A stretch of 64,000 nt of DNA from Mucidula mucida (Eukaryota > Basidiomycota > Agaricomycetes > Agaricales > Physalacriaceae), in assembly GCA_015501055.1 (NCBI GenBank), contig JADNYV010000034.1, positions 124,001 to 188,000 of the forward strand, read 5' to 3'. The notes beneath the pieces were generated by a model, which was not told where the DNA came from, ran no database searches, and was given only the letters and a program-made list of their open reading frames with translations. Below, piece after piece: positions 43,360 through 54,768 of this stretch; the stretch's first letter is position 1; each line of letters starts with the position of its first letter. The translations under genes were made by a program, and so were the position numbers.

Positions 43360-46300
43360 TCAGAGCTCGTCATCAGTGATTTCCTCACCTCTCTTCTTAC
43401 GTGCCATCCGCTCCTTCTTGAGCTTCCGTGCCTCTGCTGCTGTGATCTTCTTCTGCTTCTTGTTCTCGATCTTGTTACCCATAGCATCGTACTGATCTTC
43501 CTCGTCGCCGTCCTTCTTGTCAATGCGGGGACCGGCGCCCTGGCCTTCGACCCAGTTGTGGCCAGAAGCCTCAAGACGACCATCGCGCATTGCCCACACT
43601 TCCTTGCACAGTGACTCAGAAAAGTCCCGGTTGTGGGTGATGACAAGCACACCACCCTCGAAGACCTTGAGAGCTTCAATGAGTGCGGCGAGTGATTCAC
43701 GATCGAGGTAGTCTGAAAGCGAATGTCAGTAATGAGAAAACGAGCACGATCCCTGAATGAACTCACTAGTCGGCTCATCCAAGCACATAACGTGGGGTCG
43801 ACGCCATGTTGCAGCACCGAGAACAATCTTGACCTTCTGTCCTCCAGAGAGACCCCTCATAGTGTTGTGGGAAACGAACTCAGGCTCGAGACCAAAGTCA
43901 GCGAAGTGCTTCTCAATCTCCCGACGAACGAGAGGACGGAGAAGACCAAGGCGCTGAGCCTCTCTTGTGTCAACCTCGAGCACTTTCTAGAAACACAAGC
44001 AAATGTCAGCGAAAAACACGCGAGCTTGACAGAAAGGCTCACCTTTTCGAATCCACGCTTGATCAGGTCATCTCGTGGCAGCCAGACGTTCTCTGACGAA
44101 CTGAGACCCTTGAACGACACCTCGTACTCGTACGACTGCTTCAGCTTCTTCCTTGCGACAATCTCGTCGATCAACCGCTTCTGGCCCTCGATGACGACGA
44201 CACCTCCATCCTTCATCTTCTGCATCTCCTCCTCAGAGATCTGGCGATTGGCCTTGGTCATCTCCTCCAAGTCCTCACCGGTCTGGTAACGCCATAGCAT
44301 GTACTCAAGAGGCGTCTTGTCCAGGTGGTTATCGATATGGTGGAAAGCATGTTGGGCGACGTAGCCAATGACCAAGTTGGGGTGCTTCCAGATTTCACCA
44401 CCCTTGTTCGGCTCCATGTCGCCGATGAGGAGCTTGACGAGGGTAGATTTACCGGAACCGTTGGGGCCGAGGACGGCGACACGCGAAGAGAGGGATACCT
44501 GTAGAGTGATGTCGAAGAGTTGCTGTACGGGCTGTGTTGGGTACTGGAATCCAACTTTGCGCCTGAAAACAATATTAGAAAGTGAACTTGACAAGCAGAT
44601 ATTACCTACATCTTCAAGAGAGATTTCTCCTTGGTCTTGACACCCTCGAGCAGAGGTGGGTCAGGGAGCTTGAACCTGTAGTCCTCAGCAGCCTCGAGAG
44701 TATAGTATGACTTGGCCTCTGGAACCTGGGCAACGAACTTCTCGAGGTTACCGCGATATCTGCGGAGCTTGAAGCGGTTCAAGTGGAGAACGTCGGTGAT
44801 GGTGTTGTTGAGGAAACTGGAGTCGTGAGACACGATGACTGCAGATACGTGAATTAAGTGACGAATTAACGAAGGTAAACTTACTCGAAGTGCAAGTCTT
44901 GAGATTGGTGAGGTAGCCCTCCAACCAGGCAACGTTGACGACGTCCAAATGGTTAGTGGGCTCATCGAGGAGCAGGATGTCAGCCCTGAAAAGCATCGCA
45001 CGAGCGAGGGCGAGTTTCATCTTCCAACCACCGGACAGACTGCCGATAGCCTGCTGCTGGCGCTCATCGTTGAACCCGACGGAGGCGAGAGTCTCGATGA
45101 CCTCGGTCTCAGTGGCGAGGATACGCTTGTCAGTCAATATGAACGAGAGGACAGAGGTATCTTCTTCGCTGCCATCAATGTCGTGCTCGACATAGAAGGT
45201 GCGGACGTCGTCGGGTGAGGGGAAACCTTCGACTTGGCTGCAGAACGTAAATCAGTAAGCGATTTGTCACAGATGACACGACGACGAACCCGTTGGTGAT
45301 AGCGCGCATGAGAGTGGACTTGCCGGTACCGTTCTTACCGCAGAGACCGTAGCGGTGACCACGCTTGAGGCGGAGAGTAGCCGTGTTGAGGAGAATCTTC
45401 GCACCATAGGCCAAAGAGAACTGGCAGTTGCAAAGATCCTCACCCTCCTCCTCATCCTCGAGAGCCTCGCCTTCGTCGACGTCCTCGGTGGCCGAGCGGA
45501 CGACCCACTCACGAGAGACAGAGATGGGGTCGGGAGTCGAGGCTGCGAAAGCAAGATAAGGAGCCAAAGAGTCCCACTCGGGAACATCAAAGTTCTTGGC
45601 GTTGACGAGGTTAGCAGCAAGGGAGGAAGCGTAGATGGCGGCAACGTGTGCGACGTGAGTCTCGCTGCCGAGCTTCTTGTAGACGGCAGTCAAAGAGTGT
45701 CCGAGCGAGCCGGTGTCAGCAACCTTCAAGGGAGGAAGGTCCGAACCATCGCCTTCGGGAACCTCTCCGACTTGACGAAGAGTAGCAATAGCCTTGCCAA
45801 CAACACCACGGGCCTCAGGGTCACCGATAGAGCCTTCCACCTTGATCAGACCTGGAAGGAGTTTGGGGAGGAAAGGTCGGACGGTGACGGGAGAGTCCAC
45901 GAGCTTGGCCATATTGTCGACGATGCTGTAAACGCAAGTTAGAGAAGGGTAAAGACAGACAAATTGGAACTTACACAGCGACTTTACGCTTGGTGGAAGT
46001 CAACTTCTCGCTGAGACCACGCGAGAGAAGGGGGACCATTAGAGAAAGCGTAGGAGAGTCTACTTCGGAAACGAATGTGGTGGCCGAGAGGAGCATGATG
46101 GTATTAGGCACCTCTTCGACAGGATTAATAAGAGCCTTGATGAGAGCGGGAATAAAGCGTTCAATATCCTTGTTGGAAACCAGAGCAGTAGCCTTTGTAA
46201 GCGAATCACGAGCAGCCTTCTTCACGTCGGCCTTGGTGTCCCAGATGACCTCGGAGAGTACGGGGATAATCTCGGGCATGAGCTTCGCCATCTGAACAGG

Positions 46301-46843
46301 CGCGCTCTTGACCAGCTGGTTGAGGATCACGAGGGAACCGGTCTTGATCTGCCATTTGCCGGCAGTTTTGAGTTCGTGAAGAAGGGCGGGAAGAATGAGG
46401 GCGGTAGCCCAGGGGTTCATAGCTGCAACAAACTCCCTGACGGCCTCGACGGCTGCTGTCCGGACAGCAGGCATCTTGTCGGCGAATGCTTCGAGAAGGG
46501 CGGCGTAGATTCCAGACTCGGCGAATATTGGCTCGAGGGCCTTGACTGCGCCAGACTTGGCGAGCGAGGCGATGGCATCGGCGGCGCCCTCTCGTGCAGC
46601 AGGTGACTTTTTGTCGGCGAGAGACTTGACGACAGCTGGCGCGAAACCAGCTACGGTGAGAGCGTGTGGGCCCTCTTTTTGAGCAACAGCAGCGAGGGTG
46701 CTGGCTGCTGACTCGCGTGAAGACTTGTCGGCAACAAAGAGTGCTGCGATATCGACCTGGCTGTCGGACGGGTGCATGGCAGCCTTGAGATCGGCAGGGG
46801 AGGGAATTGCAGAGGGTGAAGAGGTTGCTGTAGCAGCGGGCAT
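43360..46843 (-). CDS. TEF3: Translation elongation factor 3 (eEF3), ABC-F-type ATPase
   Basis: Complete copy. Start [24 protein letters not shown] repeats follow (for example [21 protein letters not shown]), then a four-helix bundle. ABC1 has Walker [10 protein letters not shown] (near residue 485), signature LSGGWKMKL and Walker [16 protein letters not shown]2 has Walker [10 protein letters not shown], a chromodomain-like insertion ([29 protein letters not shown]), signature [10 protein letters not shown] and Walker [16 protein letters not shown]. The tail is Lys-rich ([25 protein letters not shown]). Fungal eEF3 uses ATP to release E-site tRNA during elongation and is essential in yeast. 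About seven exons. Divergent from the V-ATPase gene. A truncated near-identical copy lies at 58998-61363. Confidence 0.96.
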
Positions 46844-48307
46844 GTCTATAATCTGCACATCGATTTTTAGCGATTTTCCTGCGATTTCACATCGAAACAC
46901 TTGCGCACCTTGGATGGAGGAATGATGGAAGAAAAATGGAGGGTGATGTGCAACAAAGGCTGGTAAGAAACAAGGCACGCTCTATATCTAAGGATGGCAA
47001 ATCTGCCTGCTCGTCTTTCAGTACAGCAAAATCAAAGGGACGGCCAGCGATACTCACCTCTACGGAGGATACGGAGGGAAGAGAGAGAGGTGGAGACGGC
47101 GTCAGCTGGACTGCCAGTTTTGTATGAGAAAATTGTGGCAATTCAAACTCCGCTTTTGGATGGTTCCCATTCAATCGCGGACCTCGCATCTGATCTTTCT
47201 TGTGACTCTCCCCCGGCCATTTGTGGGGTAACAGTTCCGTTCACATACCCCGAGTCTCATTGAGCTTCTGTGGCACCTTAACCGACTCGAAACCCTCTTC
47301 TCAACTGCTCTATTTTTCACTTTCCTGGTTGTCCAAGGCCTAGATGGTCCAAATTGTCCGACTCGACTCTTGGTCATCTGTTCATATTCTAGACAGGAGG
47401 GACGCTAGCCGCCCTCTGGGCACCGCCGCGTGTCTTGCTGTGATATCATGACCTGCTCCGAATACTGCCTTGATACGACTCCGTCACGGTCCAGACGGAA
47501 CTCTTTTATATTCCTCTGCTTCCATAACGGCTGTTCTTCGAGCCCGAACATGCGCTTCTTCACCGGACTATCCTTAGCGATGTCCACGGCATCGTGTTCA
47601 CCTTGTTTTCTGTTATGTTCATCTGCTATGTTCTCGGCCGGCCAGCTGACTCTCGCCACATTTCCAAGTCGTGTTGCACAGCAACGCGTTGTTCTTTACG
47701 TCCTCTGTAGACTCCGGGCTGTATTTCACTCAATCTGAGCCAGAACCACTGCCGCAAATCACGATTGTTGGCGCACGCTGAAACTACATCGCATCATGTT
47801 CATCATCACGTACTGCTATTCAGTTGCCATTCAGTTCATTTTGGCTGCTTCACAACAGTGATCTGGTGGCGATGAACGAACGCGTCTCCTCGCCTCCCGC
47901 TTCACATCTAATAAAGCTAGGCTATGTCATGTTATTTCAGATTGTGGATGAAGAGTCGTTTGTGAATAGACCAAGGTACAGTTCATTCTTCACTGTAGAG
48001 TTGAATCTCCTTTTCCGCGAATTCCATTTTTGTAACTTGATTTTCAACGTGCATGGTGTGTGCAGTACGTGCGTCCTTTATAATCAGATGAAGGCGAGGT
48101 CAATCGGATTTTATTGTATTTGAGATTCGATGATCTGATAGTGATTAATATTTCTTGCCAAAGTCGTGTCTTGACTCTATGTGAACTTGCGCTTTGGTGA
48201 AGGCAGTGTTTGCGCTTGCTTGGCAACGTCAAGGCGTGCCCATCGTTGCCGACGACGAGCTCTCCTTTCTTTCTGACCAACTCGCATAATTCTATCGCCG
48301 TCCAGCA
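46844..48307. promoter_or_regulatory. Divergent promoter region, eEF3 / V-ATPase subunit a
   Basis: 1.46 kb between two housekeeping start codons. It must hold both promoters and 5' leaders, and may hold leader introns or a small gene (see 47405-47659). The sequence is duplicated unchanged between the second copies. Confidence 0.5.
47405..47659 (-). CDS. Possible small ORF between eEF3 and V-ATPase genes
   Basis: An 84-codon frame starting MARVSWPAENIADEHNRKQGE and ending DTRRCPEGG has a hydrophilic, balanced composition that looks more protein-like than its plus-strand shadow. No family recognised and no splice support. It recurs identically in the second copy (61925-62179). It could be an exon of a small gene or chance. 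Confidence 0.25.
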   Translation of the reverse strand: MARVSWPAENIADEHNRKQGEHDAVDIAKDSPVKKRMFGLEEQPLWKQRNIKEFRLDRDGVVSRQYSEQVMISQQDTRRCPEGG

Positions 48308-51300
48308 ATGGCAGACGACTATCCCAGTCTGCTCCGTATGTTTTCCTTTGGCAGTGGTCAGCTCGTTATTGACGACGTGGATAGGTTCGGAGCAGATGAG
48401 CTTGGTGCAGCTATTTGTGCCCACCGAAGTCGCTCATGACACCGTCGCCGAGCTTGGCGAACTCGGGAACATGCAATTCAAAGACGTGAGTATCTTCACA
48501 GCCGTTGGTAAAAATCAGCTTAACAAAGCTGCAAGTTGAATCCCAACGTCAATCCTTTCCAACGTTCATTTGTCGGCGAGATTCGGCGCATCGACGAAAT
48601 GGCGCGTCGAGTAAGGTTCTTTTCTGCTCAGCTGGCTGCGGAAAAAGACGTTGTGCCCATTCGTCCCCTCTACGACTCGGCCCCGTTGATTACTGTCGGT
48701 CCCCGAGCTGCCCAGACGATTGATGAGCTTGACGTTACCCTCGCCGAGCATGAGTCCAGGCTGGTGAAGATGAATGAGAGTTACCAGACTCTCAGTACCA
48801 GGACCAGAGAACTGGTTGAGGCCAAGCATGTGCTGAGGGAAACTGCAGTTTTCTTCGATAGGGTTAGTCTGCTCTTCTGCTTCTCAAATGCTTGTTGACG
48901 TTCCACAGGCTCAAGGACAACAGACTGACATACGCACCTCTTTTGATGAGAGTTCTGCGCCTCTCCTCCAACACGACGACCGAGAAAGCCAGTTCTCGGC
49001 TGGCGCAAACGTTCAGTTTGATTTAGAGTGGGTGTGCTATGCCTCTTGTTAGATTCTCTCTCAGCCATTATAGATTCGTCACCGGAACTTTGGACCGCGC
49101 GCGTATCCCTACATTTGAACGCGTTCTCTGGCGTGTTCTTCGTGGTAATCTCTACATGAATCACACGGATATCGTCGAACCATTTGTGGATCCTGCAACC
49201 GGCGCAGAGACTCGCAAGAATGTCTTCATTATCTTCGCCCACGGTGATGCTTTACTTGCCAAGATTCGCAAGGTCGCAGAATCTATGGGCGCCACTCTTT
49301 ACCCTATCGACGCTAATGCGGACAAACGTGCCGAGGCCCTTCGCGAAGTCTCCATCCGTCTCGAAGATATTGAGACGGTGCTGTATAACACAGGCTCCAA
49401 CCGCCGCTCCGAGATAGTCAGGATCGGGGAAAGCTTGCGCAGCTGGCAGGACGTAGTAAAGAAGGAGAAGCTGATTTACGAAACTCTAAACCTCTTCAAC
49501 TACGATGTCCGGAGGAAGACTCTCATTGCCGAAGGATGGGTACCCACTCGCGACATTACGACGATTCAGGTTGCCCTGCGCAGTGCTACCGAGGAATCTG
49601 GCACTTCGGTTCCACCCATCTTGCATGAGCTCAGGACAAGCAAGACCCCGCCAACATACCACCGTACTAACAAGTTTACCGAGGGTTTCCAAACGATCAT
49701 GGACAGCTACGGTATTGCTGCCTACCAAGAAGTTAATCCTGGTCTCTTTGCGGTCGTCACGTTCCCATTCCTGTTCGCCATCATGTTTGGTGATATTGGA
49801 CACGGATTCATTATTCTTTTCGCTGCCCTCTACATGATTCTTGCCGAGCGCAAACTTGCCAAACAAGACTTGGGCGAGATTTTTGGTCAATTTTTCTTGT
49901 CAGTTTTCCTTCTAGTGCCAACGCAAATGCATGCTGACATTTTGAACAGCGGTCGTTATATCATTCTTCTTATGGGCGCATTCTCTATTTATACGGGGCT
50001 GATGTATAACGATATCTTCTCCAAGTCTCTCCACCTGTGGCACTCTGCATGGGACTTCCCAGACGCTGACGGTGCTGGTAAGGTCGTTGGGACGATTGGT
50101 TCCCATAGATATCCCTTTGGTCTCGACCCAGGTTGGCACGGCGCGGACAACAACCTGGTGTTCGTCAACTCGTACAAGATGAAGATGTCTATTGTATTGG
50201 GTGTTATTCACGTAAGTCCGTGGACCCATTCACTGAAAATTCTCTGACGGTTGATATGATCTAGATGACGTTCGCCCTATGCTTGCAAGTCCCGAATCAT
50301 ATCAAGTTCAAACGCCCCGTCGACATCTACGCCAACTTCATCCCCCAGATCATCTTCTTGATGTCCATCTTCGGCTACCTTGTCATATGTATCCTCTACA
50401 AGTGGTCAGTTGATTGGAGTCAGACCAGCGTCAAACCACCTTCATTGTTGGTCATGTTGATTTCGATGTTCTTGTCGCCGGGTACTGTCGAGGAACCACT
50501 GTATCGTGGTCAGGGACCCATTCAAGTTGTTCTGTTGTTGCTGGCGGCCGTCTGTGTTCCGTGGTTGCTCATAACGAAGCCGTACATTCAATACAAAGAG
50601 ATGAAGAAGATTCACGACCAAGGCTATGTCGGTCTCAATCATGAAGCGCCTGCTCGTGACAGTTCGGACGAAGCGCTTGAAGGAGAGGAAGAGGGTAATG
50701 GACGTGCGATCGCTGAAGCTGCCGACGAGGAACATGTAAGTCACTTCCATACCATGCTGCGGATGTGAAACTGATAGTGCGGGCGCCCAGGAGGAACATG
50801 ATTTTGGCGAGGTTGTGATTCATCAGATCATCCACACTATTGAGTTTTGCTTGGGATGTATCTCGCATACAGCGTCATACCTGCGTCTGTGGGCGCTGTC
50901 GCTTGCCCATGCCCAGCTTAGTGAGGTGCTGTGGTCTATGATACACACGCCTGTTCCCAACTCTATCCGCGTGGCGGGCAAAGACGACGTGATTCCGACT
51001 AGCAAGCCGTTCACGGACAAACATGGCTTTGTCCGTGATTCCATCAGGTAAGACATTGCTGTTTCTTGTTCGACTCCCAGAAGCACCTGACGATTGATTG
51101 CAGTATCAAGAAAGGCGACACTATCATCATTCCGATATTTATTATGAACACCGATCCTGCGATATGGGGCGAGGACGCTGCAGAGTTCAAGTACGAGCCT
51201 TGTCTTTCTGGCATCATCGAGGTTGAAACTGACGGTGCTCTCATGGCAGACCAGAACGATGGGAGAAGGCTCCGGAGGCGGTATCCGCCGTTCCCGGTGT

Positions 51301-51582
51301 GTGGGGCAATATCATGACCTTCCTCGGGGGACCGCGCGCGTGCATCGGCTACCGATTCTCGCTGGCTGAGTGAGTTCTACTACTGCTCGTGTTTGTGGCG
51401 CGCTAAGTTACAATAGGACGAAGGCCATTGTGTTCACTCTGATGCGCGCTTTCGAGGTGGAGCTTGCTGTGCCGCATGGGGACATCGCGAAGAAGACGTC
51501 TGTTGTGCAGCGCCCGTATTTGAGGAACAACGCTGCGGCGGGAAACCAGCTGCCTATCATCATCAGACCAGTCCGTGCTTGA
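48308..51582 (+). CDS. V-ATPase subunit a, fused in frame to a P450 C-terminus
   Basis: Start [10 protein letters not shown]; then [27 protein letters not shown], the long cytosolic N-terminal half ([27 protein letters not shown] [17 protein letters not shown]), and the membrane half ([27 protein letters not shown]-like [15 protein letters not shown]). It reaches [23 protein letters not shown], which includes the Arg essential for proton transfer in yeast Vph1. At about 50940 the V-ATPase sequence stops, before its last membrane helix. The same frame then runs through [19 protein letters not shown] into a P450 tail with three correctly phased introns and ends [10 protein letters not shown]. 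So a chimeric protein is encoded with no stop at the joint. Whether it exists in the organism or is an assembly join is unknown. Confidence 0.8.
50941..51582 (+). pseudogene. C-terminal P450 fragment (3' part of the fusion)
   Basis: Begins just after the K-helix (compare RLYAPVP in P450-2 with IHTPVPN here). It continues with [48 protein letters not shown], and heme loop [17 protein letters not shown] with the Cys ligand near 51340, then [17 protein letters not shown]. The N-terminal anchor, I-helix and ExxR are absent, so it cannot be a working P450. The reading frame itself is intact and continuous with the V-ATPase gene. Confidence 0.85.
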
Positions 51583-52099
51583 TTTATTCCTGATTTACGG
51601 ACGTTGTAGTAGTAATCTTTTTGTATTTGTAGTTACCTTTCCTTTCCTTTGTCGAAATATGATGTTCTAATAATTGAGGTTAAGTAAACTGAGGTCTTCG
51701 CCAACGATCCTATCGGCTTGGGGTAGCGACTGTTGTCCCGTCTAGTGGACCATGTTTCGCAACCTGAGGCAGGCTTGGACGAACAAATTTCGGTCGGTAC
51801 TTCGGCGAAATGTGTGTGTAAACTCCAATGACAATTCTGGCAGCAGCCCGTTCTTCCGCAAGTGCTACTCCACTCCTGGCCTGATGCTCGAAAGTCCACC
51901 AGAGCTCTCTCAGTTTGGTTCACGACCAATTCATTCTGAAGTAGGGCTCCGATGTGGCTCAACCGGTGGTGGCGAGTGAATTGGCGGCGCATACTTAGTA
52001 TCCAGCCTGTAATAATCTTTGCATGCAGGTGGTTTGGGAGCGTTCGATGCAATGTTGTTCTCAGTCCGGGGAAATCGGTCTGCAGCCATAAGAATCGCT
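51583..52099. other. Intergenic between the P450 tail and the NTF2-like relic
   Basis: Includes the likely 3' UTR of the fusion (TTTGTATTTGTAG near 51621). No supported exon. Confidence 0.45.
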
Positions 52100-52272
52100 G
52101 ACGTCCGACTCGACCGGGAGCTCAAGAATGAATACCTGATTGTGATGACTTTTGTACCGTCCAAAGTGACTGGAGAGCTTCCGAGATTGCGAATTACACC
52201 GAGTATATAGACAGCCAAGTCATGGTAGAATGTAAGAAGATGATAGAAGAGTCCGAGGCGAACCGATGAGAG
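52100..52272 (+). pseudogene. Decayed NTF2/SnoaL-like C-terminal fragment
   Basis: Encodes VRLDRELKNEYLIVMTFVPSKV and TGELP, then shifts frame and meets stops. Closely related to the relic at 4400-4590 and likewise tail-to-tail with an intact minus-strand family member. Confidence 0.7.
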
Positions 52273-52410
52273 GGAAGCTGAGTACGCCGGATGTGCGTTT
52301 TGCGCAACGAAACTATCACGATACAGGTTGAATTGCCATGTACAGAAGCTGCAACAACTGTCTTCACGCAATGTCCTATCGGCGCCCACAATCCAAGTTG
52401 ACTACCAACA

Positions 52411-53001
52411 TCAGTATGCCACAGCGCCTGCTTTTGCCCTGGCCTCGGCTTCGGCAGCGTGGAAGTCTGTAACGGCTTTGCTGTCCATGAATTCCGTGTA
52501 GGTCGAGATCTTTGGTAACTCTCCCTCGACCTTCGAGGGCACAAAGTTGAGGACAATCAGATACTCGTTCTTCAGGACATTCCCCAACTTGGAGACCGCC
52601 TCGCCTTGAAGCTGAAAGCAGCTGTTATGGTCATCAAAACATCTAAGTTTGAGTTCCACTCACATGCGAAATGAGAGTGCTGCTGTTAGGTTCGGTAACT
52701 GTCAGAACTGTGAACTGTCATCAGAGTCAGATGCGCTCTTTTCGTTTCATTGAAATACAGATTTACGCACTACGAAGCTGTTCATCACCGGAACGAAGGC
52801 CTCTTTGATGTATGGTACCGCCTGAGCTTTGCTCAAGGGCGGGATGTGCAGAGACGTAGGGAACATGGACCACATGAACTTCTCGTCATCCATAGTCGTT
52901 GTGATGGCATCCACGTCCAACGCGTTCAAACCATTAACATACTTGGCGAACGTTCGATGGGCAGGGCTGGCATTGGGAGGGACAACGTAGTTCGAAGACA
53001 T
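52411..53001 (-). CDS. NTF2/SnoaL-like small protein, paralog C
   Basis: Same three-exon plan as the gene at 4760-5340. It starts MSSNYVVPPNASPAHRTFAKYV and has NALDVDAITTTMDDEKFMWSMFP, FVPSKVEGELPKISTYTEFM, and the ending EARAKAGAVAY. Differences from paralog A are mostly conservative, so the protein is probably still made. Function unknown. Next to paralog D on the same strand. Confidence 0.75.
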
Positions 53002-53447
53002 CGAGTTGCAGCTGATGATATGCGGACCAGAGACGAAGTGAGGTTGGGGTGTTGAGTATTGAGCAAGTTCAGAAGCTTGCAGCTTTTATCGAGAGTGAGC
53101 CGAGTCGACTTTTGAGCTGAGGTGGCAGAGCGGCGTGTAGTTGTCGGTTAAATCGACAGTTAGAGTAAAGATAAGGCCGTCATGAGAGTATGTTTGTGGT
53201 GCTCAGGACTCCCGCCAGCATCATGTCGCTGATGCCGAACGAATCCCTTTTTTCCGGCCGAGTATGTTGCTCATCTTCGATGTTCACTCCCTCTGCCTTC
53301 GAAGATTATATTGGTACAGAAGGTGCAAAGTTTTCCCAAACTGTCTATGTTCACGCGATCTTCTAACCGGCACCTACAACAAGAAGTTTCAGCACAAGAA
53401 TACCGACCATGTACAACAACGGTTACCTTTTCGATTGACTACTAACA

Positions 53448-54029
53448 TTACTTCGCCGCCGCTGCCCTTGCCTTGGCTTCGGCGGCCAGGAACTCTGTAA
53501 GGGCTTTGCTGTCCGTGAACTCCCAGTAAGTCGAGATCTTTGGTAACTCTCCCTCAACCTTCGAGGGCACAAAGTTAAGGACAATCAGATACTCGTTCTT
53601 CAGGACATTCCCCCGCTTGGAGACCCCCTCGCTTTGCACCTGAAACAGCCGTTATGGTCATCAGAGCATCTAGATTTGAATTTTGCACTCACATGCGAAA
53701 TGACAGTGCTACTGTTAGGTTCGGTGAATGTCAAAACTCTGAACTATCATCAGAATCAGATCGGCTGTATTCTTTCCTTGATATTAAGATCTACGCACTG
53801 CGAAGCTGTCGAGAGTTGCCAAGATGTGGTCTTTGAGGTATGCTACCGCTTGAGCTTTGCTCAAGGGCGGGATCTTCATAGACGTTGGGAGTATCGACCA
53901 CATGAACTTTTCGTCGTCCATAGTCGCTGTAATGGCATCCAAATCCAAAGCGTTCCAGCTATTGACAAACTCGGCAAAGGAGCGATGGGCAGGGCTGGCA
54001 TTGGGGGGGACAACATAATTCGAAGCCAT
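53448..54029 (-). CDS. NTF2/SnoaL-like small protein, paralog D
   Basis: Starts MASNYVVPPNASPAHRSFAEFV. Exon 1 continues NALDLDAITATMDDEKFMWSIL, exon 2 is FRVLTFTEPNSSTVISH, and exon 3 runs VQSEGVSKRGNVLKNEYLIV to EAKARAAAAK. It is more diverged than A and C in the middle (LKDHILATLDSFA). The 3' flank, with CCGGCACCTACAACAAG and CACAAGAATACCGACCATG, matches that of paralog A. Confidence 0.75.
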
Positions 54030-54235
54030 GGTTCTCAGAGCTGATGATATTATGCGGACCAGAGAAAAAGTGAGGTTGGGGTGTTGAGTACTGAGCAAGT
54101 TCAGAAGCTTGCAGCTTTTATCGAGCGTCAGCCAATGAGGTGGTAGAGCGGCGAGTAGATATCGGGTAAATTGATGGTTAGAGAAAATGAAAGGCCGTCG
54201 TGACAGTAAGTTTTTGGTGCTCAGGACACCCGCCA

Positions 54236-54745
54236 GCATCATGTCGCTGACGCCGAACGAGTCCCGTTTTCCCGGCGCCGGATGTTGCTAATCCTCAGTG
54301 TTCGGCACTCCTTCTGCCTTCTGCCTTGATGTCAGCTTTTACAGTCGATGATTGACAAAGAAAACGACCTTCCTAAGTCAAGTATCTGTCTACTCTTCCG
54401 TCGGAGAGAAGCTTTCCTTGAACATGTGACAGATTATGACGTAGATTCCTGTACCTCTCATGGTTAAAGTCTTCCGAGCTTGCTACCCAAAACCCGTCAG
54501 AAACTTCACCCTATTGAGCTAGTATCCGTAACGCGAGAGTCGCCGAGCTGTTGAATTCAAGTCATGAGCATGCCTTTCACAAACTGCTCCTCAGGCCAAT
54601 ACTCAGAAACTCGATTCATTGTTCACGAGTCACAGCACAATTACAGCTCGAGCGTTCAGATGCAGATTTCACAGCCTCATTCCGAGATTGACATGAACGG
54701 CCTTCACGCGAGTATACCATGTTTTACAATGAGTTCCCGGATCAG
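54236..54745 (+). repeat. Upstream part of the NTF2-like unit plus dispersed repeat X, copy 2
   Basis: 54236-54480 is related to 5640-5950 (shared CATCATGTCGCTGACGCCGA). 54470-54745 is related to 3700-3960 in the same orientation. The order shows tandem units of X, relic, gene and upstream region. Confidence 0.7.
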
Positions 54746-54768
54746 CAGCCAGGTCGAGAGATACGAGC

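Larger units (their letters stand above)
44498..49480. repeat. Segmental duplication, copy 1 (to the extent visible)
   Basis: Matches 59018-64000 in direct orientation (offset 14520, then 14521). Three differences noted by eye: C44513 versus T59033, one extra T in copy 2 near 62731, and C48285 versus G62806. Copy 1 may continue to about 50940, since copy 2 runs off the window. Confidence 0.95.
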
